Positions 16,339 to 24,663 of a DNA stretch of 64,000 nucleotides are shown here, piece by piece; positions within the stretch are counted from its first letter, which is position 1; each line of letters opens with the position of its first letter. The position numbers and the translations under genes were made by a program. Location of the stretch: the NCBI RefSeq assembly GCF_027111275.1, contig NZ_CP114286.1, forward strand, positions 5,292,996 to 5,356,995. The letters are read 5' to 3'. Origin of the DNA: Flavobacterium luteolum. Its GTDB lineage: Bacteria; Bacteroidota; Bacteroidia; Flavobacteriales; Flavobacteriaceae. The notes under the pieces were generated by a model. It was not told the DNA's origin, searched no databases, and worked only from the letters and a program-made list of their open reading frames with translations.

Positions 16339-17913
16339 TTATTTCACTTTATCAATTCTGTAAGTGGTATTTGCCGAATGTGTTTTACCAAACATATCCG
16401 TAGCTTTAATTTCAATAGCATGTTCTCCAATAGCAAGATCAGAAGGAATATTTCCTCTCCAAACATGCGTACTTTTTTCAGGATCTGAAGAACGTTTTCC
16501 TGGCATAAGCACCTCAGACAATTCCCACTCGTAAACCAATTCTACATAAGATGGATCTTGAACTTCTACATATTCCATTTCTTTCCATTCTCCCTGATCT
16601 ACGCGGTACATCACTTTGTCTTTTTTGCTTCCCATGAAAAAATTGGCAAATACTCCAGATTTTGTGCGTTTTGCTTTAGCAACCACTTTTGGAGCGAAAA
16701 CTTTCATCTGATAATTTTCTGGTTTTCCTGCTACTTTATAATCAACAGTATATTTATTTCCGTTAAAATGAATGAAAGCATATCCTTTTGGAGTTCCGTC
16801 TCTCATAACCGAAATCGGAATTCCTTTCTCATCCAGTTTACCGGAATACCAATCACCCGATGTGGTTCCGATATTGTAATGATGATGTGGAGTTTCCTGC
16901 AGCCAGCCATCTTTCTTTTCCAAAAAATCCTGTCTCTGCATATGTGTATGAGCAGAAAGTGAAAGCGTATTTGGGAAATCTTTCAACAGTTCAAATAGCT
17001 TTTGACGGTCTTCATCTCTAAAAGAATCGTCTTTGCTGTCTGGTTCACTTATCGGAATATGAAAAGCCAATACAATCAAATTTTCCTTTGGAACCGTTTT
17101 AAGATCATTTTCTATAAACTGCATTTGCTCTTCTGTAAATCCGCCCCAATAGCCTTCATGGTCTCTTGGATCTGGATACAAAACATCATCCAAAACAATA
17201 AAATGCACTTTTCCGTAATTAAAAGCATAATTGGCTGGACCAAAATGAGCTTCGTATGTTTCATCTGACAGATTATCTTCTTTGGCATCAAAATTCAAAT
17301 CATGATTTCCTAAAAGATTGTACCACGGAATTCCAACTTTCTTTACTGCCTGAATGTATGGGTTGAATAAACTAAGGTCATTTCCAACCAAATCTCCCAT
17401 GCTTAATCCAAAGGGAATGTTTTTAATGCCTTCAACCTCGGCAACAATTCCTCTTGCGAAAAAATCAACTTCTTCCAGATTATACGGCTGGGGATCTCCG
17501 AAAACAAGTGCTGTAAAATCATTTGTTTCCTTTTGTGGAAGCAATCCAAAATCTACAGATTCCGGTAATTTTCCTGTTGGGGCAACTCCTTCAAACTTAC
17601 CTTTAGGAGAACCCGAAGGTTTATGGTTATAGAAAAACTGAGGCAGGTTATCCTTATTAACCTGAATTTTATAACCAGAAGGTTTGATTACGGCAATTAT
17701 AGCATCACTTTGCAATGGCAATTCGTAGTTTCCTTTTTTATCAGTTAAGACTACTTCACGGCCGTTGGTTACAGCAACATTTGCAATTCCTTTTTCTTTT
17801 TTTTCCTTTTTACCGTTTTGATTCAAATCTTCAAATACGACTCCTTTTACGCTTGTCTGTGCTGTTAAAACTCCGCAAAACAACATTGCGCTGTATATAA
17901 ATGTCTTTTTCAT
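16339..17913 (-). CDS. Secreted calcineurin-like phosphoesterase
   Basis: This is a 524-residue protein with a signal peptide (about 1-19). An N-terminal beta domain (about 21-90) carries a DLNQNGKKEKKEKG loop like the calcium-binding loops of SdrD/metallophosphatase N domains. The metallophosphoesterase core follows with GDPQ (139-142), GDLVGND (173-179), GNHD (202-205), a His in AFHIP and HTHMQ. A C-terminal beta domain (about 380-524) completes the usual three-part layout of Bacteroidota secreted enzymes. It probably hydrolyses phosphomonoesters or diesters in the periplasm. It lies between susD and the glycerophosphodiesterase gene in one operon. Confidence 0.92.
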   Translation of the reverse strand: MKKTFIYSAMLFCGVLTAQTSVKGVVFEDLNQNGKKEKKEKGIANVAVTNGREVVLTDKKGNYELPLQSDAIIAVIKPSGYKIQVNKDNLPQFFYNHKPSGSPKGKFEGVAPTGKLPESVDFGLLPQKETNDFTALVFGDPQPYNLEEVDFFARGIVAEVEGIKNIPFGLSMGDLVGNDLSLFNPYIQAVKKVGIPWYNLLGNHDLNFDAKEDNLSDETYEAHFGPANYAFNYGKVHFIVLDDVLYPDPRDHEGYWGGFTEEQMQFIENDLKTVPKENLIVLAFHIPISEPDSKDDSFRDEDRQKLFELLKDFPNTLSLSAHTHMQRQDFLEKKDGWLQETPHHHYNIGTTSGDWYSGKLDEKGIPISVMRDGTPKGYAFIHFNGNKYTVDYKVAGKPENYQMKVFAPKVVAKAKRTKSGVFANFFMGSKKDKVMYRVDQGEWKEMEYVEVQDPSYVELVYEWELSEVLMPGKRSSDPEKSTHVWRGNIPSDLAIGEHAIEIKATDMFGKTHSANTTYRIDKVK

Positions 17914-17924
17914 TTTTTAAAATT

Positions 17925-19358
17925 TTATTTATCCCACCAAACTTTCGTATTGATATTATCGCCTCCAACCATTTCAACTGCTTTGTGATAGTTTTCGGTA
18001 TTTTTAATCTGTTGATTGTCTGGATAAGTGAATCTAGAAGGCATAATCCCATTATTTAACATTGCTGATGTTGTTGGCAAAACTGGCAATCCTGTTCTAC
18101 GGTATTCAAACCATTGCTGATAATCTGTAAAGTATAAAGCGTAATATTTCTGCAGCATGATTCTCTCTAAAGTTCCATTGTACTGCGCTTCCGGTTTGCT
18201 AAAGTAAGTAGTTGGAGTTGTTGCTTTTAATTGTTCGATTCCTGCTCTTACTCCTTTTTCATAATGTCCTGCGGCATCAGTGATAAGACCTCTTTGCGCT
18301 AATTCTGCTTTAATAAATTCAACCTCGGCATACGTTAAAAGAAAAATCTGCATTGGATTTTGTACCTGCGTATTCAAAAGTGTTGAAGCATTATATTTGA
18401 ACTGAGAATCTGAACCTGCATAAGCACTTGTAATTCCTTTAAATCCGATTGGCGCATTGGTAACCAAAGCTGTCGCACCAGTTGCAATTATCGCTCTTCT
18501 TGGGTCTTCAAGCGTGTTCAAATTATCGATAAAGAAAGAAGCCATTTTGATGTTAAGATTGAAATCCTGCGGTCTTCCCCACGGAGAAACATTTGGAGAT
18601 ACGCCCGTTATTTTCAAAATTGCACTTTCGGAAGTATTAGTAAAAACTGGATACACTTCAGGATGATCAGCCATATAAGCCAGTTTTGCAAAAGCTCCCG
18701 TTTCTGTTCTGTTTGAAACTCTTAGCAATAATCTCATTTTAAGAGAATTGGTGAATTTCTTCCATTTCAGGACATTGTTTTGAAACAAAATATCTTCTGT
18801 ATAAATCATGGCTTTGCTTGTATCATACAAAGTATTAGCTCTTTCTAAATCAGCTAAAATCGTTTCATAGATAAACTCCTGCGTATCATACTTTGGATAT
18901 AAAATTCCATCTTCTCCACGCGCAGCATCAATCATCGGAACTGGCCCAAAAAGATCGGTAAGATTAGCATACACTAACGCATTTAATGTTAACGCCACTG
19001 CTTCATAATTGCCGTCTCCTGCTTTTACAGAAGCCATTCGCATTTCTCTAATATTGTTAAGCCATTTGTAATAATTATTCCATGCGGAGTTTCCAATATT
19101 ATTGCTTACATCATAACGATGCAAACCTCCCGAGATACTCGGAAAAGGAAGTGAAACCTGCATTAGATTGAAAGTGACATCTACGCTCTGAGTTGCGTTT
19201 TGAGAAGCAATTCCGTAAATAATTGGGTTGATTAAAGTACCCGGACTTATTTCGGTAATAAGATTAGGATTCTCATTTAGTTCTTCATAACCTCCTGTGC
19301 AGGAAATAGCAAGTCCTGTAAGCAGTAATAGTATTGCTGTAATTTTTATCTTTTTCAT
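17925..19358 (-). CDS. SusD/RagB-type outer-membrane lipoprotein of the phosphorus locus
   Basis: This 477-residue protein has a lipoprotein signal (LAISC, Cys 20). The start of the mature protein (GGYEELNENPN) and the end (NTKVWWDK) are characteristic of SusD-like proteins. The central region has the helical TPR-like fold of the family (RMRLLLRVSN, AEVEFIKAELAQRG). It caps the SusC transporter and captures substrate at the cell surface. The partner gene is immediately upstream with a 7-base gap. All downstream enzymes are phosphoesterases, not glycosidases, so the substrate is inferred to be an organic phosphate such as a phosphodiester. Confidence 0.93.
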   Translation of the reverse strand: MKKIKITAILLLLTGLAISCTGGYEELNENPNLITEISPGTLINPIIYGIASQNATQSVDVTFNLMQVSLPFPSISGGLHRYDVSNNIGNSAWNNYYKWLNNIREMRMASVKAGDGNYEAVALTLNALVYANLTDLFGPVPMIDAARGEDGILYPKYDTQEFIYETILADLERANTLYDTSKAMIYTEDILFQNNVLKWKKFTNSLKMRLLLRVSNRTETGAFAKLAYMADHPEVYPVFTNTSESAILKITGVSPNVSPWGRPQDFNLNIKMASFFIDNLNTLEDPRRAIIATGATALVTNAPIGFKGITSAYAGSDSQFKYNASTLLNTQVQNPMQIFLLTYAEVEFIKAELAQRGLITDAAGHYEKGVRAGIEQLKATTPTTYFSKPEAQYNGTLERIMLQKYYALYFTDYQQWFEYRRTGLPVLPTTSAMLNNGIMPSRFTYPDNQQIKNTENYHKAVEMVGGDNINTKVWWDK

Positions 19359-19365
19359 TGTCTTA

Positions 19366-22300
19366 TTATAAAGTCAAACTTAAATTGAAACCGTAAGTGG
19401 CTGGAGACGGCATCTGTCCCATTTCGATACCTGGTAAAATGGTATCTCCGTTTAATGCTGCTGTCTCAGGATCATAAATTGGAAAATCTGAAACGGTTGC
19501 TAAATCTCTTCCGAAAAGTGAAAACTGAACCGACTGAAGTCCTGTATTTTTAAGCCATCTTTTTGGCATGTTATATTGAAGGCTGATTTCGCGAAGTTTT
19601 CCAAAAGAGGCATCAAAAGAGTTGGATTCGATGTTGGCTCTTCTGTAATAACGAGTATACCAATCTGCCGTTTTTACTTCTTTTGTATTTGGAGAATAAG
19701 AACCATCTGCATTCTGAACCACACCTTCACCAATGATAAAGCCAGTTTCTCTACCCATACTATTTGAATTTAGTTTTCCCTGTTCAGAAAGCTTGTGATG
19801 CGTCTGTGAATAAATAATTCCTCCGTACTGACCGTCTAACGTTACATTCATAGTAAAGTTTCCGATTGAAAAACTATTAACCCAACCTGCTTTCCATTTT
19901 GGACTTGCATCTCCGATATATTGAATCTCCTCAGGATATGCTGGAAGACCTGCATTATCGTAAACGATCTGGCCATCAGGAGAGCGTACAAATCCGAAAC
20001 CGTAAATCGCGCTTGTTGTTCCACCAACTTTTGCAATGATTGAAGCTGTTCCTCCTGTACCAATAATTTGCTGGCCATCGATTCCTTCAGGAAGTTCCAT
20101 TACTTTATTCCAGTTGCGTGACCAGTTTACAGTTGAATTCCATTTGAATTTTTCACCGTCAATAATTTTTCCGCCAAACGTAAGTTCAATTCCTCGATTT
20201 CTCACTTTTCCTCCATTCAAAACCGCTCCGCTATAACCTGTTGAGAAGTCCATCGGAATATCGATAATTTGGTTTTTGGTCACACTTTCATAAACCGTAG
20301 CGTCTGCTGTAAGTCGGTTTTTAAACATTCTGATTTCGAAACCTGTTTCAAAACTTGTCGTGATTTCAGGTTTAAAATGATCGTTATATAAAACGGTTAA
20401 AGTTTGCGCAGAACTTGGAAAAGCACTTTGTCCGTAATATTTCTGAGTTTTATATGGCTCTGTATCATTTCCTACCTGAGCAAATGAAAGTCTGTACTTT
20501 AAGAAATCTATTGATTTAGGAAGTGAAACCATTTCAGAAATAACGGCACTTGTATTAATCGATGGATAAAAGAATGAATTGTTTTCAACCGGAAGCGTAC
20601 TTGTCCAGTCATTTCTTCCTGTAATATCAACAAAAAGCATATCTGCATAAGACATAGATACCAAACCATACAAACTGCTCATTTTTTTGTAAGCATCGCC
20701 TAAGGTTAAAATTGGTGCGCTCGACCCATTTGAAAGTTTGTAAACTCCCGGTACAACTAAACCTGTTACTTCGGCTTCTGTCCTTCTGTATTTATAACTC
20801 ATGGCATTTCCTCCGGCTGAAGCGGCAAGAGAGAATTTATTGCCAAAGTCTTTTTTATACGAAAGAAGAAAATCTGAGTTGATTTCTTGTTTGAAAACAT
20901 CTTGTCTTTCGTAGAATCCTTTTGCATATCTGTTGATGCTGTAAGGCCTTTTTTGCTCTCTTGTCTGATTGTAAGTATTCATAGAAGAACGAAGCATTAA
21001 TTCCAGATTAGACGACAAAGTAATGTTAGCAAAAATATTACCTACAATCTGGTCGCTGTCTAATGTATTCGTAGCCTCATAAGCAATCAAATACGGATTA
21101 TCTATAAAAGAACTAAATGGATGCAACTGCTCAATTTGCTCTTTGCCTTTTACCCAAATTGGACGATACCAGTCCAAATCGATATTTGGCTGCTGAAAAA
21201 TCATAAAATACGCGATAGAACCATTGTTATAACCTGTAGAAGGTAAATTATCACTATTTCTTGTATTGTAATTAATCGCAGTTCCTAATTTAATTCTGTC
21301 GGATACCTGATAATTGGCATTCACAGCTGCTGTTACTCTATCAAAACCAGTGTTTGGCATTATCCATTCATTCTTCTGGTTTCCAACAGAAAGACGCATC
21401 GATCCTTTGTTATCTCCACCCTGAATAGAAATATTATTATTTAAAGTCACACCTGTTCTCCAGAAATCTTTTCGATTGTCTCTGTAAGACTGCCAAGGCA
21501 ATCTCTGTGCTGATTGTCCTTGAACAGCAGGATCATATTGGTAAAAATTCTGCCCTGTAAAAGCGGGTCCCCAAGCACTGCTGGTTCCGCTGGTTGAAGT
21601 TCCGTCTGCAGAATTTCCATAAGAGTAATATTGGTTGCCTGAAGCATCTGGCGAATTTCCTGTTCCCTGTCCGTAACTATATTGATAATCGGGCCATCTT
21701 TGGATCACATCAAATGTTGCTCCTGTGTTTAAAGAAATTCCTAAACCTTTATTTTTCTTTCCAGATTTTGTCGTAATAATTAAGGCTCCATTTGCCGCAC
21801 GGCTTCCATAAAGTGCAGTTGCACCTGCACCTTTTAAAACTGTAACTTCATCGATATCATCTAGATTAAGATCAGAAATTCCGTTTCCGTAATCAATTGG
21901 AGAATCTTCCCCCATATAAGCACTGCTTGAACCAGAAGTTGTCATCTCTGCATTTACTGGAACTCCATCTACAACAATCAACGCATAATTCCCTTTTGGA
22001 CTTAAAGATCTGTTTCCTCTCAGCGTAATCTGCTGTGAGTTTAACGGGCCAGAACCTGTAGAAGTAATGCTCAAACCTGCCACTTTTCCTTTTAATCCAG
22101 ACGACCAGTTGTTTGGTCTTCCCTGCGATAAATTATCAGATTTGATAGTCTGCTGTGAGAATCCTAAACGTTTTTCTTCTCTTTTAATTCCCAAAGCGGT
22201 TACCACAACTTCATTCAATTCACTTGTACTTGGTTTCATTATTATGGTAAGCGGGTTAGCATTTGCAGCAACTTCCTGAGTTACATATCCCATATAGGAA

Positions 22301-22758
22301 ATAACCAAAACAGCCGAAGAGTTTACAGCAAAGCTGAAATTTCCCTCCATATCTGTCATTGTATTGGTTTTTGTACCTTTTTCGAGAATAGTAACTCCCG
22401 GCATTGGCATACCGCTTTCGTCCAGAACTTTCCCTCGTACATTCATTTGAGCACGGAAATTTTTGGTAACTGTAATAGTGTTATTCAGTTTTTTAAAAAA
22501 AAGTCCCGTTTTTGCGGATACTTTTGCAAGCACTCCGTCAAGACTTTCTTTTTCTGCATAGATTGAAATGCGCTGAGATGTTCCGGTTATTTTTTCGTCG
22601 AAAACAAAAGTAAAAGAGGTTTTTTGTTCGACCGCGTTGAAAAACTCAGTAATTGCGGCATCTTTTAGGTTAAGGCTTATCTGCACATCTTTGCCCTGTC
22701 CTAAGGCAAATCCTTTAAAGGAAAAAATTAATAAAATCATTAAGTAAAGATTTTTCAT
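19366..22758 (-). CDS. SusC/RagA TonB-dependent transporter with STN signalling domain
   Basis: This is an outer-membrane import channel. I place the start at the ATG at 22758 (MKNLYLMILLIF, a good signal peptide) rather than 42 bases upstream at 22800, giving 1130 residues. Domains: an STN domain (about 20-95, DAAITEFFNAVEQKTSF..), a carboxypeptidase-regulatory-like beta domain (RGKVLDESGMPMPGV), the plug with the SusC-type TALGIKREEK box, and a large barrel ending in ATYGFNLSLTL. The STN domain is the element that contacts FecR, whose gene lies just upstream. Binding of substrate is therefore expected to switch on the FecI-type sigma factor encoded before that. Confidence 0.95.
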   Translation of the reverse strand: MKNLYLMILLIFSFKGFALGQGKDVQISLNLKDAAITEFFNAVEQKTSFTFVFDEKITGTSQRISIYAEKESLDGVLAKVSAKTGLFFKKLNNTITVTKNFRAQMNVRGKVLDESGMPMPGVTILEKGTKTNTMTDMEGNFSFAVNSSAVLVISYMGYVTQEVAANANPLTIIMKPSTSELNEVVVTALGIKREEKRLGFSQQTIKSDNLSQGRPNNWSSGLKGKVAGLSITSTGSGPLNSQQITLRGNRSLSPKGNYALIVVDGVPVNAEMTTSGSSSAYMGEDSPIDYGNGISDLNLDDIDEVTVLKGAGATALYGSRAANGALIITTKSGKKNKGLGISLNTGATFDVIQRWPDYQYSYGQGTGNSPDASGNQYYSYGNSADGTSTSGTSSAWGPAFTGQNFYQYDPAVQGQSAQRLPWQSYRDNRKDFWRTGVTLNNNISIQGGDNKGSMRLSVGNQKNEWIMPNTGFDRVTAAVNANYQVSDRIKLGTAINYNTRNSDNLPSTGYNNGSIAYFMIFQQPNIDLDWYRPIWVKGKEQIEQLHPFSSFIDNPYLIAYEATNTLDSDQIVGNIFANITLSSNLELMLRSSMNTYNQTREQKRPYSINRYAKGFYERQDVFKQEINSDFLLSYKKDFGNKFSLAASAGGNAMSYKYRRTEAEVTGLVVPGVYKLSNGSSAPILTLGDAYKKMSSLYGLVSMSYADMLFVDITGRNDWTSTLPVENNSFFYPSINTSAVISEMVSLPKSIDFLKYRLSFAQVGNDTEPYKTQKYYGQSAFPSSAQTLTVLYNDHFKPEITTSFETGFEIRMFKNRLTADATVYESVTKNQIIDIPMDFSTGYSGAVLNGGKVRNRGIELTFGGKIIDGEKFKWNSTVNWSRNWNKVMELPEGIDGQQIIGTGGTASIIAKVGGTTSAIYGFGFVRSPDGQIVYDNAGLPAYPEEIQYIGDASPKWKAGWVNSFSIGNFTMNVTLDGQYGGIIYSQTHHKLSEQGKLNSNSMGRETGFIIGEGVVQNADGSYSPNTKEVKTADWYTRYYRRANIESNSFDASFGKLREISLQYNMPKRWLKNTGLQSVQFSLFGRDLATVSDFPIYDPETAALNGDTILPGIEMGQMPSPATYGFNLSLTL

Positions 22759-22842
22759 CTTTATATACTTATTGAAAAAAAATTGTAGTTTCGTATTCAT
22801 TACTATTAGGCTATAAATTTTATTTTTAGTCTTTTAAAATCG

Positions 22843-22868
22843 CCCGTTTCCGTTGCACCGGAGGCGGG
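22843..22868. terminator. GC-rich hairpin between fecR-like and susC-like genes
   Basis: CCCGTTTCCG (22843-22852) and CGGAGGCGGG (22859-22868) form a 10-bp stem with a 6-base loop, with two G-T wobbles on the plus strand. A T-rich run follows on the plus strand, not on the minus strand where the genes lie. It may be a partial terminator or an mRNA-stability element that sets different levels of FecR and SusC. Confidence 0.4.
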
Positions 22869-22887
22869 TTTGTTTTTTTGTTTTTTT

Positions 22888-23832
22888 TTAAGGTGTCTTT
22901 TTTCTTATAGTGATATGGTTTTTAGTTGTGTAATTTATTTTCAGCTGTTTTAAATAGGCAATACTTTCCAATACATTCTCCAATTTTTCATCCTTAAACT
23001 TACCAGAAATGGTAAGATTGTTTAATTCTGGATCTTCAATTGCAATATCAACATTGTACCAATTCTCAATAATTTTAACGGTTTCAGAAAGCTTGGTGTT
23101 TTTAAGCATTATGGTATTACTAATCCAGGCGATTTTATCTTCGCTGTTTTCTGTAGAAATCTGTAAATCTGAATTCTTTATCAAATCGGCCTGCTGATTT
23201 TTGGTAATCTGCACTTTTTTTCCAGTAGGTGAGCTGACTTCCACTTTCCCGCTGATAACGCTTACTTTGGTGTCTTGATGGTTATAAGAATTAATATCGA
23301 ATGAAGTTCCGAGCACTCTCACTTTTACGTCGTGTGTTTGTACAATAAAAGGGCGTTTTACATCTCGAAAAACTTTAAAATAAGCCTGCCCAACCAATTT
23401 AATATTTCTCGTGGTTTCAAATTCTTCGGGATAAGTAATGCTACTGTTTGAATTAAGTACAATGACACTTCCGTCTTCAAGGAAAATCTCTTTCTTTTCT
23501 CCTTTAGCCGTAATTTGAGTAATTGCTGCAGGCTGGAAAATGAACTTAGCCGCAGAAAATGCAATCGAAAGTCCGATAACGAAAACCGCTGCGATTTTCA
23601 ACATTTTTCGTATAGTATATTTTTTTGGTTTTACCTGTAATTCTAAAAAGATCTTATTTAAAATTACATCACCTTTTGCATCAGATAATTCTATGTCTGA
23701 CGATTGTTCCTGCATCTTATCAAAAAATGATTCAACTACTATTTTTTCTTCAGGCGTGCAGGTACCTTCTTCGTATTTTTTTGCTAATTGCAAAAAGATT
23801 TCTTTTTTCAAAATATGTGCTTTTATAGACAA
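22888..23832 (-). CDS. FecR-type anti-sigma factor
   Basis: This 314-residue protein begins with a cytoplasmic segment (about 1-80) and a single membrane helix (about 85-107, LKIAAVFVIGLSIAFSAAKF). A periplasmic FecR domain follows (EKKEIFLEDGSVIVLNSNSSITYP), then a C-terminal DUF4974/STN-like module (KLSETVKIIENWYNVDIAI..). It holds the neighbouring sigma factor inactive and responds to the STN domain of the SusC protein encoded next. The gene order sigma, fecR, susC, susD is the standard one. Confidence 0.95.
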   Translation of the reverse strand: MSIKAHILKKEIFLQLAKKYEEGTCTPEEKIVVESFFDKMQEQSSDIELSDAKGDVILNKIFLELQVKPKKYTIRKMLKIAAVFVIGLSIAFSAAKFIFQPAAITQITAKGEKKEIFLEDGSVIVLNSNSSITYPEEFETTRNIKLVGQAYFKVFRDVKRPFIVQTHDVKVRVLGTSFDINSYNHQDTKVSVISGKVEVSSPTGKKVQITKNQQADLIKNSDLQISTENSEDKIAWISNTIMLKNTKLSETVKIIENWYNVDIAIEDPELNNLTISGKFKDEKLENVLESIAYLKQLKINYTTKNHITIRKKTP

Positions 23833-23901
23833 GTCACATTTTTTGAATCGAACAAGTAGTCAAAAATGCAGGCTTAACGTTTTCTTAAAACCAGTGTTTT
23901 T

Positions 23902-24489
23902 TTAGTTAACATAAAAGAACGCTGCCCAGTAAAAAAGAAGATAATTATAAGATGTGCTATTAAGACGAAGCTGCTTAAGAGCATTGCTGATATGTTTCTC
24001 TACAGTGTGAATTGATAAATTGAGTTTTGCCGCAATTTCAGCATTTGTAAAATGATCCATCCGGCTGAGGAGAAAAACCTCTCTGCATTTTGGGGTTAAC
24101 TTATTGATCTGATCATTGATGTTTTTCTCTAAATCAATATATTCCAAATCGTTTATAGTTAGATTTGGATCTGGAATACTCTCTAATATTTCGATATGCT
24201 GCTGGTCAAATTTCAGATTTCTAATTTGATTCGCAATCTTATATTTGACAGCTCTAAAAAGGTAAGCTTCAAGATTTAAGATTACAGAACTCGAGGCATT
24301 TTTCCATAAACTTATAAAGATTTCTTGAACGATATCTTCGCAGATTGCTTCATCTTTATAGATTTTAAATGCATAAGAATAAAGCTTTTTCCAATATCGG
24401 TTAAAAATAATTGAAAACGCAGCATCGCTTCCTTCAAAAATTAATTTCTGAAGCTCATCGTCGGACATTTTCAAAAGATCTTTTTCCAT
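23902..24489 (-). CDS. ECF sigma factor, FecI-like
   Basis: This 195-residue RNA polymerase sigma-70 factor of the extracytoplasmic type has region 2 at about 20-90 (AFSIIFNRYWKKLYSYAFKI, EDIVQEIFISLW) and region 4 at about 125-180 (LTPKCREVFLLSRMDHFTNAEIAAKLNLSIHTVEKHISNALKQLR in pieces). It should transcribe the transport and phosphoesterase genes when released from FecR. The start is the ATG giving MEKDLLKMSDDELQ. A possible promoter lies about 50-75 bases upstream. Confidence 0.95.
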   Translation of the reverse strand: MEKDLLKMSDDELQKLIFEGSDAAFSIIFNRYWKKLYSYAFKIYKDEAICEDIVQEIFISLWKNASSSVILNLEAYLFRAVKYKIANQIRNLKFDQQHIEILESIPDPNLTINDLEYIDLEKNINDQINKLTPKCREVFLLSRMDHFTNAEIAAKLNLSIHTVEKHISNALKQLRLNSTSYNYLLFYWAAFFYVN

Positions 24490-24535
24490 GAGAGATTAAA
24501 AAAGCAAATGAAAAGGAACTGATAAAAAATACCTA

Positions 24536-24565
24536 AGAAACTAATTTAACTTTGTGTTAAATCAA
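24536..24565 (-). promoter_or_regulatory. Possible promoter of the sigma factor gene
   Basis: On the minus strand, TTG (24565-24563) is followed after exactly 19 bases by TAGTTTCT (24543-24536). This resembles the Bacteroidota TTG-N19-TAnnTTTG promoter but lacks the final TTTG match. It lies between the phoD terminator and the sigma gene. Confidence 0.35.
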
Positions 24566-24574
24566 CTTCATAAA

Positions 24575-24606
24575 AAAACGGAACAAGATCACTCCATTTC
24601 CGTTTT
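24575..24606 (-). terminator. Intrinsic terminator of the phoD-like gene
   Basis: AAAACGGAA (24575-24583) pairs with TTCCGTTTT (24598-24606) around a 14-base loop. On the minus strand the stem runs into seven T. It lies about 60 bases after the phosphatase stop and suggests that phoD and the sigma operon are separate transcripts. Confidence 0.7.
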
Positions 24607-24663
24607 ATTTTAATCTATTATTTTGTATTTTAAAAAAAGTGCCTTTACCACTCAAAAAACTTA

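Noticed and set aside
23902..24489. Control of the glycan SusCD at 50195-54887 by the sigma factor encoded here
   Set aside because: That SusC lacks an STN domain and is 26 kb away. The sigma/FecR pair fits the adjacent STN-containing SusC.
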